A stretch of 64,000 nt of DNA, from the NCBI RefSeq assembly GCF_018446385.1, contig NC_055990.1, positions 130,832,996 through 130,896,995 of the forward strand, in the 5' to 3' direction. Positions 33,780 to 45,776 of this stretch are shown in pieces (the stretch's first letter is position 1; the number at the start of each line of letters is the position of its first letter). The notes beneath the pieces are model-generated. The model ran no database searches, had not been told where the DNA came from, and worked only from the letters and a program-made list of their open reading frames with translations. Source of the DNA: Zingiber officinale. Taxonomy: Eukaryota; Streptophyta; Magnoliopsida; Zingiberales; Zingiberaceae. Position numbers and translations under genes: made by a program.

Positions 33780-36700
33780 TAGGTCACGGTGAGGTAAGTT
33801 CGATTCTTGGTTTTGGATTTTTGATCTTGTTCAGATAGTGTAATTGGTTATAACCATGAATTGTATCGTTTGTGATCTGGAAATCTGTGCTTGTTTTCTA
33901 GGTGTTGGATTCTAGAGTATTTATCTGACAGCAATATTTGGTGTGGATAATGCACGGTTACGTGATTTAGGTAAGGCATATTTGGGTATTCGGATTTTGA
34001 TTTAGAAGTTTGCGAGTCAAACTGGGTAGTTGTTTGAGTGACATGAATTTTTCCATTACGATTGAGTTTGGATTTCCGTTTCGGATTTATATGGATTTCC
34101 GTTGTTGTTCTCGATCGGAAATTTTGAGGTCAATTTGGGGACTGGACAGCGACGGAACATCTCCAGACGGCATATAGGTATGATGTTTAATTTTATAGTT
34201 TATGACAGGTATTAGCATTCTTTATTTAGTACCTGTCTGGTTGCTGTAGCACATATTTTTTGTGATGAGTTAGCCATTAAGCATGGTTGACCTTAATAGA
34301 GATCAAGGATTATAGTCTCTGGTGATTTTTCACATCATACCATCAGTAGATTTTTGCTTCTGTTACTATTAGTAGGAGATGGAGGCACATACCAGCCTCT
34401 GCTATTGTTAGCTGGGTAGTGGATGATATCTACATATTTATGTTGTTTTAGCCAGTGGAGGTTTTATACTCATATCTTTTGGATATTAGGATACCCGATA
34501 TGATGAAAAATTGTTCATTAGGGGAGTTACCATGTTTGATCATTATTGAGAATGGTTTGAGGTTGAGGGATATTGTGAGATCAGATATTTTGATGTGTTG
34601 ATTTCTAATGATTTAAGAGAGTAAATGTTATGTGGTTGTTGATGATCTTTTAGTGGATAACTATTTTGATGATCTTTTATTTGGGTTGTCATTGATGGTG
34701 ATATAGTGAGTATCCTGTATGGTGTTCACAGGTTGATGTTAATAATTGGTGATCAGATTATAAATTGGAAGCTAGAGAGTTTATGTGCCTATGAGATTTT
34801 TGATTTTAATAAATCTGGTTAATTGTGGTTAGTTAACAGGATGATAAAATTGATATTTGTTTCATCTGATATTAAACTATGTGGATAAATAATGATTTGA
34901 TGTTTTGAATGCTAACTTACCCTCATGGAGAGTAGAGACTTATTCATCTGATATTAGTGGGCTGATATTTTTGAGGATAAAAAATGAGGGTGTCTTGATG
35001 ATATTGAATTCTAGCTTTTTCTTTTGGATCGTACACATTTATTCATATGATATTATGTGGATTGACATTCTCTAGTTTGAGATGATGTATTAGTGTTGAA
35101 TTGACCCATGAACTGATTTAGTTATTTGATAATGTAGTATACCATTTGATCGTGGTTTGATATACCTTAGTTGCTTGTGGAGGATTAAGGTATTCTTGAT
35201 TAGTTAGTAGATGAATGATTTAGTTTTGTTGGTTGATCAGTAGAGGATTGTCATACTCTATTCTTAGAGGTTTGAACCTTTAGGTTGTTTGTGCTTAGTT
35301 ATGTATCTAGAGCACATTTGAGTACATGCTTTGTACTGACGTGGAAAGGACGGATTCAGCCGTATATCATTGTCGGCTTGGATAGGTTATAGAGGATCGA
35401 TGTATCCTATTCCATGAAAACTTTGACCATGGACTGTATATATCTGGTGGGATAACTTAGAGGGTGCATTGGGATATATGACCCCGCTGATGTAAGGAAG
35501 TGTAGAGTTAATTGCTTAACACTTATGGGATACACTCGTTACTAGTGTATACTGGGAGAGTACATTTGGATTTGTGATGATAAAATTCTTCCCATTTGAT
35601 ATAGTCTTGGTAGGGTATGACATTGACTTGCAATGTTATACCACGGCTGTGTATATTTTTCTTGTCCGATACTAGTTCCTTTGAACTTAGAGCAGGGTTG
35701 TTACTGGATGATTAGGCTGCTCCATTTTGAGTTGCTTTTGATTGATGTATTCATGCTTGATACATATGCATGAATTTTGTTTAGATATACCCGTAACCCA
35801 TGAGTGTTGGTAGCATAAGGTTGGTCTCTTTGATTGAGCTGGTATGCTGATTTTGCATGTCTATATTGCACGTATATGATGATTGTTATGTGTTGTAGGA
35901 ATCCTGGGTGGACTGTCCATTTGTAAGTAGTATATGTATCCATGTTCTGATATGGTTTGAAGGTTCCTTGTGAATCATAGAGATGTAGTTGGGGGTAGGT
36001 ATCGGGAGGTATTATTGAAGAGATCTTGTTGATTAAATCCGAGATGTAGTATATGTACATCGGTGGTGTTTTGTTGGAGGCATTTTGTCGATTTAATCTG
36101 AGTTGTGATATGTACATATGTGTTTGGTGTGGTATCTGAGGTATCTTTTGATTATGTTTGATTATGAGTGCACCTGGGTTTAGTAGGTTTTATTGGAATT
36201 ATATGTTGGTTATACTATATGTTATGTGAGTGTTGTTTGAGGTGTATTGTTGATTTTACCTACATTGATTTTGCACACGTGTTCGGTATGTATTGTTGGA
36301 GGTATCATACTGAATATACCTGAGTTGTGAGTATGATTGGTGTATAATAATTGGAGGATTTTGTTGATCATACATATGTTGTGTGAGCATGAGTGCTAGG
36401 TGTATACATTGGTAGCAGTATGATGATTCTACTTATACTGAATGCAGAATGTGGAGTGACTGCATTATGTCATTTGTTGAATTAACCCATCAACTAATTT
36501 TCCTATCAGTGGATGACCCACTAGGATGCTGATAGAGTTGATGATGAATTTGATTAGTTACTAGGTTGTTATATCCTAGGATAACCACAGCGAATTGTGG
36601 TAGAGAGATCTTGTACAGTCTCTAGCTGGATAGTTAGGTGCCTTGGGGTACTTAGGTATTGTTTTGTGGTGGAGCGTTGCTCCCACATATCACGGATTGC

Positions 36701-37200
36701 TGGTAGCGGAGCATTGCTCCTATATTTATTGCAGATACATATTTCAGATTATTTGTGGTGGAGTGTTGCTCCCACATATTGAGGATTTCTTGTGGTAGAG
36801 CGTTGCTCCCACATATGTAGTATTTCCTGTGATGGAGCGTTGCTCTCACCCTGGAGGATCTATTCTTTGGTGATTTATGTTATTGATGATCAGATTTTTC
36901 GATTTATTATTGGAGATCTTATGAATAGGAATGTCTGTGATACGTACATTATGTGTATTGGTTTTTGCCATATAGGCTTACAGTGCCTTAGATGTTTTCA
37001 GGGACTCGATAATCCTAGTATGTCGAGGATGTTTGGATAGGTGTCCATTATCTTTGTGGACGATGTTGTGGTTTATTACGGATCCGAGGTGAGTCACGTA
37101 CACTATCTTTGCATAGATCTAGAGATGATTCGACGAGAACATCTATATGTGATTATCAGTAGTGCTGGTTTGGATTGTCTTTTGTTATGATGTTTGGAAC
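33780..37200. other. Gypsy interior without recognisable coding, TG-rich
   Basis: About 3.4 kb of TG-rich DNA without frames of note. It includes a degenerate 65-75-bp repeat (about 36000-36440; units around TGTTGGAGGTAT and TACCTGAGTTGTGAGTATG) and a palindromic minisatellite at 36660-36850. Confidence 0.5.
36660..36850. repeat. Minisatellite of GGAGCGTTGCTCC palindromes
   Basis: Five units of 33-60 bp, each with GGAGCGTTGCTCC or a one-base variant (palindromic arms GGAGC/GCTCC), mostly followed by CACATAT. Confidence 0.75.
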
Positions 37201-38559
37201 ACACGGTCACCAGTAGGAGTATACCGTGGTTCCACAGGAGATAGAGGTTGTTACCGTTGGGAGCAGCCGAAGTCAGTGTAGGAGATCCGCACTTTTGTGA
37301 CTCGCAGGATATTATGGACCTTTCGTCGAGGGTTTCTTCCGATAGCTATGCTACTTTCACGCGTGACCATGAAAGGCGTGAAGTTTACCTCGGGACCGAG
37401 GATTGCAAGACCGCTTTTAGAGTGGCGGAGACTAGTGTCGGCTTGATTTTTTTTACCTTCCGGAGAGGACGGATATGTCCTCTACACCAACGATCTATTC
37501 AGGATTTGATCTGATGCAGCACGATATGTTAGTCTCTTATGATTCTCGTCGTTGAAGGAGCATGAGAAGGTCTACCCGTATATGATCCGTAAATGGTCAT
37601 TATTTTGCTCAAGATTTGGCAAGCACTGTATGATATTACATGAGATTCTCACCGACCATCCAATCTCAAATATCTGCTCACTCGGAAGGAACTTAATCTT
37701 CAATCGAGGAGATAGATGGAGTTCTTGAAGGATTATGATTGTACCATTAGCTATCACCAGGAAAAGCTAATGTGGTTACCGACGCACTTAGCTAAGTTCA
37801 GAGGGACTTTAGCTTGCCACCGAGTCGTGGTCACGGATTTGATTCAGGGATTCTACGAGTCGGACAGAGCAAGGTATTCTTGTTACCATAGTTGCTCGGT
37901 TAATCGGGACGAGAATCCGAGAGGCCCATTGTTGGGACCTCAGAGCTCAACGCGAGGCAAAGTGGTCCATACTATCTGACGTAAGATGTTAGAGGCATAC
38001 GATCGCTAGAAGAGTTACCGACCGGAGTGGGAGACTCTTAGAGTTCTCCATTTGTGACCATTTTTTGCGAGTTTCACCCAAGAAAGGGTGAAGAGATTGA
38101 CCTCGAGGTAAGCTAGCTCTAGATACATTGGACCTTTCTAGATCTTAGAAAGGATTGGAGCAGTAGCTCACTAGTTGGTAGTATCGCCGTCCTTGATTGG
38201 CGTGCACGATGTATTCCACGTATCCATGCTGATGAGATACGTGCCCGACCCGACGTATGTGCTGACAGATATTCCAGTTCCATTCAGCCTGACATAACTT
38301 ATGAGGAGGTTCATGCAGACGGATTCTCGACCGGAAGAGCGTCTATGAACAAGACTATCCTGGTTAAAGTCGGATGGCGATCATTCGGATGAGGAAGTTA
38401 CTTGGGAGCTCGAGGATACGATCCAGCTCGATACCCCATCTTTTCACTTGTGGTATGTGAGTTTATTTACCGTTCAGCATTTGTTATTATTATCTGTTAT
38501 TAGTATTTCGATGGTAAATAATGAAATTTGGGGACCAAATTTTTATTAGTGGGGGAGAA

Positions 38560-41203
38560 TGTAAAATACCGGAAAATAGGCGAATCTTAATAAAGGAATT
38601 TTTCAGAATTTTGGACATTTTTCGGGAATTTTTCGGAGCTCGTACGGACGAGTTGACGGGGATAAGAACGGGGTCCGGAAAAGCCTGTTTAGGTTACCCC
38701 GAGGAAAAGTTGATTTTTCCTTTTCCTTTTAAATTCTTTTTCTCTTTTTCTTATTTCTTATTCTGTTTTCTTTCTCGCCGAAACATCTCCGCGCGCCTCT
38801 TCTCTCCCTCACTCCCGAACCCGACGCCAAGAGCCCTAACCGCCGGCTACTCGGCGGTTCTCTCTTCTTCTTCCTCATCCCTTGCCCCTCACGAGGACAG
38901 CATCCTCTGCCCTAGCCTTGCCGTGGAGTTCCCAGCGCCGTCGCCGCGACAGTTTTCCCTCTCCTCAGCCGTGGCCTAGGGTTTGTGGCAAATCCCTTTA
39001 TCTTCTCGTCTTCTCCCTCACCGAACCTGATTTCCCCTCTTCTTCTTTTCTTCTTCTTCTGCCCTAGCGCCGACCAAGTTTATGTTTCACCTCTCTTTAT
39101 TTCTTCCGGCAGAGCAAGGGCCGACCGACTGTTCTACCTCCTGATCGTCGGCCATCATCACTCGACTGCCATCATTCATCGCCGGAGGTGCTTCTTGTGT
39201 TTGTGGTCATTGTGGTCGCAGGATTCTACCGAGCCTCTTCCCCATCGGTTGATTGTTGACGCTGGGCCCTGGTTCTTTTCTCCACTGCCGGCTTCTTCTT
39301 CCATTAGCCACCGACAGAGAGGGAACGAGGGGCACTGGTTAGGAGAGGCAGATTTGAGTAGGTATGTGAATATAATTTGGGGATGTTGCATTGAGTTGTT
39401 GGCTGATCACAGTGGATTCTGTCACTGTTTATTTCCGCAGCAGTAACTTCTAGTTCCGGTCATTATATCACCAAGGCACGCGTCTCCGACAGTGACTCAA
39501 CAGTCGGGCATACGCAATTGGGTGAGTTTTGGATTAAGGTAAATGCATGGTTGTGAGTATAATTGTGGATTTCATGGTTGTAGGATTATGTTGAGTTAAT
39601 CTAATTTGGAATTTCTTAATTCGATTAGGATTTAGTTTAGCTAACTAATGTGTGATAGAAGTTGCTAAACTAAATATTGGTGATACAGGAGCTTGACGCG
39701 AGACGTGTTTCTCAATTATTGGATTTGGACCACTTTATTGGAGGCGGGTACTTTGACTTGTGTCTTTTGATATGCATGATAATATGTTTAACATATAACA
39801 GTAATTGTGTTACCTGTTTATTTCGGTTGGTCACTACATGATTAGTACATGTTGTTTGTTTATTTATTCTGCATTGCATATTGTCTACCTGATCACATAT
39901 GCCTTAGGTAGTGACCTAACCACATGCTCTGTTATATTCTGGATCTAGGGTTTATTTGATACCCTCTTCGATTTGTGTACCTTCTATTTGATACGTCTTC
40001 TTGTGGTACACACTTTGTATCTATTTATATGGGTCATGCCATGTTATTCATGAGATTGCCATGTTCGATCATCGATCACGTGATTGCATCGTCGATTATC
40101 GGCCTACTTTGGTTGAGCTCATCGCCGATTGTATCGCACACATCACCCATGGATTCAGATATCTGGTGGTGTGTGGCGGTTCTGTATTTAGCTCCGTTGG
40201 TCGGTGACTCGCGGTAGTGGCCCGCCTGCTTCGCTCCGTTGGCATTTAGGGTAGCAGTGGTGGCAGATGGTGGACTTTGTTTGCTCCGCTGGTCGAGACT
40301 CGTGGTAGCAGAGATATCCTCCCGCCATCGCATCGGAGATGAGAGCATCGAGCTCCCCATTTATGATTTGGGGTCACAGGAGAGTACTCGACAAGATCCC
40401 GCTTACTCCGCTATCGCTCGGGAGCATTGATTTGAGTATGGGGTCGATATACGATTTATCGCATTTTTATTTGCTTGTGATTCGCCGCACTTATACGCCG
40501 ATTTGTTTGGACGCATGATTGACACGCATACAGGATTACGACTCACTGGCCCCGACGACTGCTACCTTTATACTTTGATCCGGCCAAGACAGTTATCTTC
40601 TGATTTCATTTCAGTTGCATTTATCCTCCTCATATTCGGAGACTGTACGCATGATTAGTGTTGTCTGTTATTTGTTTTATTATGCATATCGGTTGTACTG
40701 AGTGTTGGACTCACCCGCCTCCATTGTTGATATTTTCGGGTTGAGGTTGTCCGGAGCAGTTCCAGTCGCTGGCCCCCCCATCTGCACGTAGAGCTAGTTC
40801 TCTACTAGGTTGTTATTTGCTTTATTTTGGTTTTTCTTCCATCAGACTATGTTTTAGTTTTGTTTTGGATTTTATTTATGGATATTGTACGGATTGTTAC
40901 CGTTTGATGGACTTTTGGATGGTTTGGTTTTTATTCTACTATATGCCTGCCTGGACAGCAGAAGAGGTGAGTTCGTTGGATTTGAGCTTTACGAGTGTAG
41001 TGGAGTAGGGTGGATTTTGAGTCAGAGTCCTATTGTTATGGATATCTTTATTAACTGCGTGGTGTTTGTCTTTATTTTTTTGTTATCATTCCAGCCGCCT
41101 GTGGCTGATGTATATGTGATATGTAGAAAGTTTCATATTGTCCGCCGTACAGGGGAGATGCTGCCGAAATTTCTTCGGACAGAGACTCCTCTGGGGCGTG
41201 ACA
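38560..41203 (+). repeat. 3' LTR of the gypsy element
   Basis: 2644 bp, preceded by a purine-rich tract (GTGGGGGAGAA, about 38549-38559). It ends in CGTGACA before the AAAAG duplication. Confidence 0.85.
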
Positions 41204-41208
41204 AAAAG

Positions 41209-41758
41209 GATAGATCCTAACTTGGTATAAAAGGCAAAGAAGGCCTGAGAAATCCAAGGGCACATCTGTATGAGGTTCTCCGGGAAGGAACTGCCCTCGC
41301 CTAAAGAACAAGAGTCTCTGTAAGTTCTGATAAGTTTTTATGAGCACTTTCATTATTTCAAGAAATACAATTTCATATCGAGAAGCTCTTTCTGCTACTG
41401 ATCCTATAGAAAATCCCTCTATTGGTTTTGCCAAGCCAAGCGATTATCAAGGTACTACACTTGGAATCGCTGCAATCATTAAACAAAATAATACACAAAT
41501 CCATTTGCTTATCCAAATAGTTGAAACCCTAAGAGATATTCAGCAGGAACTTTGAAAACAAAACAACCCTCCTTTTCCACAAGACTTAGTCTCCAAACTT
41601 CATAACCTATCTCTTGGTCCATCTAAACCCAAAGAAAAACCTGGAAAGCTAAGGGTATTTAAAGACCCATATAAAATCCTAAAACAAGAACAGGAAAAAC
41701 TAAAGGGAGTATGGCCGCCACCAGAACAGAGCAACAGCAAGTAGCCACAACACCATTA
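41209..41758 (+). mobile_element. EPV2, continuation of the over-length genome
   Basis: Repeats 24037-24590 (end of leader, the small leading frame and the first codons of the polyprotein) with about 15 differences in 550 bp. It stops at 41758, where TNP2 sequence resumes. It was separated from the main copy by the gypsy insertion. Confidence 0.88.
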
Positions 41759-43330
41759 CAATATTCATCTTGGCCAGTTATATTAACACCGTATAATTTA
41801 TCATCATGGATGTGTATGAAAGATGAATTTATGTACCTTACAGTACTTATTCCTGGTCTAACAAATCCCAAAGAGAAGATAGATGTTTTCTTACAACCTC
41901 TGATTGCCGAGTTGAATGAATTATGGAATGTAGGGTCAGTGACTAATGATATTGCATGTAAAACTAATTTTAGATTGCGTACTGCATTATTATGGGCAAT
42001 TAGTGATTTTCCAGCATTTTCAATGTTGTCGGGATGGAGCACGACTGATAAATTAGCATGTCCATATTGCATGACAGAGTTTGATACATTTTTATTACCT
42101 TATAGTGGAAAAGTATCTTGGTTTGATAATCACCATAAATTTTTACCACTTGATCACTCTTTTAGCAAAATAAGAATTTTTTTTTAAAAATGTTGTAGTA
42201 AAAAAACTTCCTCCAGTCCATGTTTCAGGTGAAAAAATCATTGAGCAAATAGACAGTTATGGATTTCTACCAGTATCTCAACTTAGTTCCGATGAGTTAA
42301 ATAAATACATTGTTAGGATGTGCAAATGTAGTTGGAAGAAAAGGAGTATTTTTTAGGAGTTACAGTATTGGAAGTATCTACTTATTCGACATAATTTTGA
42401 TGTCATGCATATTGAGAAAAATTTCTTCGATAGTATTTTTAACACTATGATGAACGTGCTTGGAAGAACTAAAGTCACTATAAAATCACGTGAAGAATTA
42501 AAGGAACTAGTTAATAGACTAGAGTTGCATCAGGATGAAACAACCAATATATTTCCAAAAGTTTGTTATACATTAGACAAAGATGGTAAGCAAGTTTTAT
42601 GTAATTGTTTGAAAGAAATCAAATTTCCAGATGGGTATGCCTCAAATATAGCTCGATGCATGGATATGAATAGATTAAAAATATTTGGAACGAAAAGTCA
42701 CGATTGTCATGTATTCATGCAAAGACTTATTCCAATAGCTTTCCATGACTTACTTCCTCAACATGTTTGGCAAGCACTCACTGAATTAAGTCTATTTTTT
42801 AGATATTTGACAGCGAGGTGTATTATGATGAACGATATGCTTCGGCCAGAAATTGACATTCCTCTTATATTATGTAAGCTCGAGCACATATTTTCACCTA
42901 GTTTTTTTTGTTCAATGGAACATCTACCAGTGCATTTACCATATGAGGTACAAATAGCAGGTCTTATGCAGTACAGATCGATGTATCCATTTGAAAGGTT
43001 TTTGAGAAATTAAAAAATAATACTCGTAACAAAACAAGAGTTAAGGGGTCAATATGTAATGCTTATCTGGTTGAAGAAGCATCTTCTTTCTGCTCCTATT
43101 ATTTTGCTGATAGTGTGTAAATAAGACATCGCAAATGTCTTAGAAATTCTGATGATGCTCGTCAGCCGATAGACCCATCGATGCTTTCTATTTTTAAATT
43201 TCCTGGTAAGTCAATGGGTGCATCGCTTTCTAGATGGTTAACTAAAGATAAATACCATACTACAAGAATATATCTACTCTTAAACTGTGAAGAGGTCAAA
43301 CCATACATAAAGTAAGTTAAATTCTCTAAT
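41759..43330 (+). pseudogene. CACTA TNP2 transposase, right fragment
   Basis: Resumes with QYSSWPVILTPYNLSSWMCM, the direct continuation of the FGQSG end at 23870, then FMYLTVLIPGLTNPKEKIDV. A frameshift occurs near 42185 and stops lie around 42355. A DUF4218-like segment (42405-43013) has IEKNFFDSIFNTMMNVLG and, near its end, SMEHLPVHLPYEVQIAGL. Decayed frames continue to about 43310 (for instance RVKGSICNAYLVEEASSF near 43035). TNP2 proteins cut and join CACTA ends. This copy lacks its N-terminus and is not functional. Confidence 0.82.
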
Positions 43331-43689
43331 TCTATATTTATTCATTTTTAAATATCTTTCTTGATATCTCAATATTTATATAATTACCTTCTTTCCTAGC
43401 TTGTATGAACAATAACTATATCTACAAAATTCATCGATTGGTACAAGTGAGGTAGCTGCAAAGTTATAGACCGAATTTGTATTATGGTTTCAAATATATG
43501 TAAGAGAATTTGTGAATTTTTTTAGTTCATGCCTATTAAGAAGTGTCCTAATTTATATGTTAACTATTTTTATAGGTGAAAAATCGTAGAATATCAAATG
43601 TGCAAGATGATAGGATAATGAATATTGCATCATAACCCCTCTGTAAAATAAAGGTGTACTTTGGTTACTATGTTAATGACCTTAAATTT

Positions 43690-43960
43690 CACGTGGCATA
43701 ATAAGATTCACGGAGATTAACTTATAATTCTGGTGTTTGTGTCAAAGGATCTACGAACAACAATAACACTGAGTTTGATTACTATGGTAGACTTGAAGAA
43801 ATCATAGAGATTGAATATCCTGCATTACAAATAAAGAAGTGTGTGTTGTTCAAATGTTCATGGTATGATCCGACCCCAAGAATAGGTACTAGAATACATC
43901 CAAATTATAATTTAGTGGAGAGACATTTTTATGTGTGGATTTTGTAAGGGTGATTGTTTG
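43690..43960 (+). pseudogene. CACTA DUF4216-like fragment
   Basis: Contains NSGVCVKGSTNNNNTEFDYY and a following YGRLEEIIEIEYP segment with a late CSWYDPTPRIGTRIHPNYN, the usual DUF4216 pattern found downstream of DUF4218 in TNP2-type genes. Between 43330 and 43690 is AT-rich sequence that may be a former intron. Confidence 0.65.
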
Positions 43961-44089
43961 TTTGTGATTGTTATATGATGTATGTGTGAATTATACTTTT
44001 GTATGTATGAATTGTATGTAATGGATTATAATGTCATCGTCTGTGATGATTTTGGATATTTGGAAATTGTAAATAGGGCAAGCGCGAAA

Positions 44090-44562
44090 GCAGATTTTAC
44101 CTGTGTATTTTTTTGTTTACAGACGGAATACTGACAGAATATATTTTCCATCGGTAATTATTGAAAAAATTTTCTGAGTCCGTCAGTATTTTGATACATT
44201 ATTGATGGAATAGAGGTTTCCGTCAATAAATACTAACGGAAACCTCTGTTTCGTCAGTATTTACCGACGAAAACCTATGTTGCGTCGGTATTTGCCGACG
44301 AAACTAAGATTTCCGTCGGTATTTATCGATGGAATTGAGATTTCCGTTGGTAATCTATTTACTGCAGGTGCCGATTGTCTTACACTGTTCTGGCGTTATT
44401 ACCGACGGAAAGCTAGCCTGTCGGTAGAATATTACTAACGGAATATGCTATTCCATTGGTAATACCGTTTCCGACAAATCAGCTACCGACACCTATAATT
44501 CCATCGGTAAGGTCATATTCTGACAAATATTTTTGTTGGTGATCCTGATTATTTTTATAGTG
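44090..44562. repeat. CACTA right subterminal repeat region
   Basis: A dense series of ACCGACGGAA / TTCCGTCGGTA motifs in both orientations in various states of decay (for example near 44110, 44265, 44290, 44400 and 44505). Such arrays are the binding sites of the CACTA-encoded second protein. The left end keeps only a few (about 23595-23655). Confidence 0.8.
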
Positions 44563-44690
44563 GAAATACTTTAGTTACTACATCTTAAGTTTTCACTCTA
44601 GTCACTACATTCTCATACATATCCTTAATTAGTTGTCAATGGAGCCTTTTTTTTTTTAATCATTAGATAGCGTCTGTCTTCCCTTTTTTT
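44563..44690 (-). mobile_element. L1-type LINE, remainder after the CACTA element (unit 2)
   Basis: Continues the LINE cut at 23562, starting with the second copy of the GAA duplication. It aligns with 2120-2240 of unit 0 and 9166-9234 of unit 1. Confidence 0.75.
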
Positions 44691-45560
44691 TAAATTAAAA
44701 AGGACGTCTTACTCCATCAGCTCCCCCCCTAAATATACTATTACCCTTAAGTATAGTGTTTAGTTGATTTTAAATTTAAAGCTTGAACCAGTCGGGTAGA
44801 CTTCACTCGTTCAACAATATTCACATTGTGCAATTATATTTTCATAGATACTATAATTTGCATTGTCACAGATATGAAATCATAGTTAATATAATACGGA
44901 CTTAACATATTTACCTAACATTCATGTTGTAGCAACTACGATTTCATAGCTATTACAACACATACTTTTCTTATTTAATAATATTTACGTTGAAACAACT
45001 AAAAAGATATAATTGTTATAACAATGGTAGCAACTATGAGAAACCATAGCTACTACAATATTTGTATTTGTAGCAGTTAGAATTTCGTAGTGGCTATAAC
45101 ATAGATTTGTCATGTTCATCTAATTGGTTGATTGGTATAGGATTTAATCCGAGTGATAGGGGTAATAATGTTGGGCATGTACTTGAGGGTAGCTGTGTTA
45201 TTTTAAAGGGGGTTGATGGGTGGAACGCTATTTTAATAAAAATTAAAAGAGGAACGCTTATGTGATGGTTCAAAAAAACAAAGGTTCTTTTGATTTTTAC
45301 CAATACATTAAAGCAATTAAAAACATTAGACATATTTGTTAACCATCTCTGAGGGACACTTAAAAAAAATTTATATAATTGAATCCCATTTTAGAGATTG
45401 ACTTTTTAATACACATAAATTATATTTCAAAATTACCCGAATGAATGAACTAAGATGAAGGTCATCCACCTATTATCAAAATAATAATAATAAAAATGAT
45501 TTCCTCGAATAATCATGCACAACCGGTTATCATAACCTATTACATTACTTTCATATAAGT
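44690..45560. repeat. Block C of tandem unit 2
   Basis: Homologous to 2240-3105 and 9450-10265, with the same hairpin motifs and the same GGTTATCATAACCTATTACA end. Non-coding. Confidence 0.65.
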
Positions 45561-45578
45561 TAGTGAATACGTTCCTTC

Positions 45579-45665
45579 AGGGTGGTACGATGATTAAGAC
45601 ATGGAGTGTTGTCATATGATGTTTTAGGGTTTAGAGTCAAAATTGACGTGTCCGAGCATATCCTC
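45579..45665 (+). mobile_element. Candidate SINE fragment
   Basis: Decayed relative of 3105-3290, with an A-box-like GATGATTAAGACATGG and the shared CCGAGCATA...CCTCC stretch. Confidence 0.35.
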
Positions 45666-45776
45666 CTCACGTGGACATCGAGGGTAATTCGGACATTTTG
45701 GATTTTTCCCATTTTGGAGGATTTGGTCTAGGGGCTTCGTTTTTATCCGCCTCAAGGCAAGCTGTTGGGTCCTGTC
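45666..45776. repeat. Block A (unit 3 copy), left part
   Basis: Matches 17625-17735. Interrupted by the copia element; it continues at 55744. Confidence 0.7.

Larger units (their letters stand above)
31219..41203 (+). mobile_element. Ty3/gypsy LTR retrotransposon (Del/Tekay-like), fossil
   Basis: Starts TGTAAAATACCGG and ends GGGGCGTGACA, with a 5-bp target duplication AAAAG (31214-31218 and 41204-41208), inside the leader of EPV2. LTRs are at 31219-about 33740 and 38560-41203. Internal sequence that I recognise is only the end of pol: RNase H (about 37500-37760, with FLKDYDCTISYH) and the C-terminal integrase region (about 38140-38420, with VHDVFHVSMLMRYVPDP). The stretch 33780-37200 shows no gag, protease or reverse transcriptase that I can find. 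It is heavily broken (well over ten breaks) and must have moved using proteins of another copy. Confidence 0.85.
23563..44562 (+). mobile_element. CACTA (En/Spm) transposon, 21 kb with nested insertions
   Basis: The ends are CACTATAAAAAAATA and, inverted, TATTTTTATAGTG. It is flanked by a 3-bp target duplication GAA (23560-23562 and 44563-44565), as expected for CACTA. The pre-insertion sequence TTATTAGAAATACTTC is intact in unit 1 near 9170. Inside are pieces of a TNP2-type transposase, DUF4218- and DUF4216-like regions, and subterminal CCGTCGGTA-type repeats. Its own DNA is only about 3.1 kb: the left end passes after about 100 bp straight into the middle of TNP2, so the 5' part of the gene is missing. 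The rest is the nested pararetrovirus and gypsy element. It is non-autonomous now. Confidence 0.9.

Noticed and set aside
35701-36117. 138-codon minus-strand frame in the gypsy interior
   Set aside because: No recognisable domain; it overlaps a degenerate repeat array.
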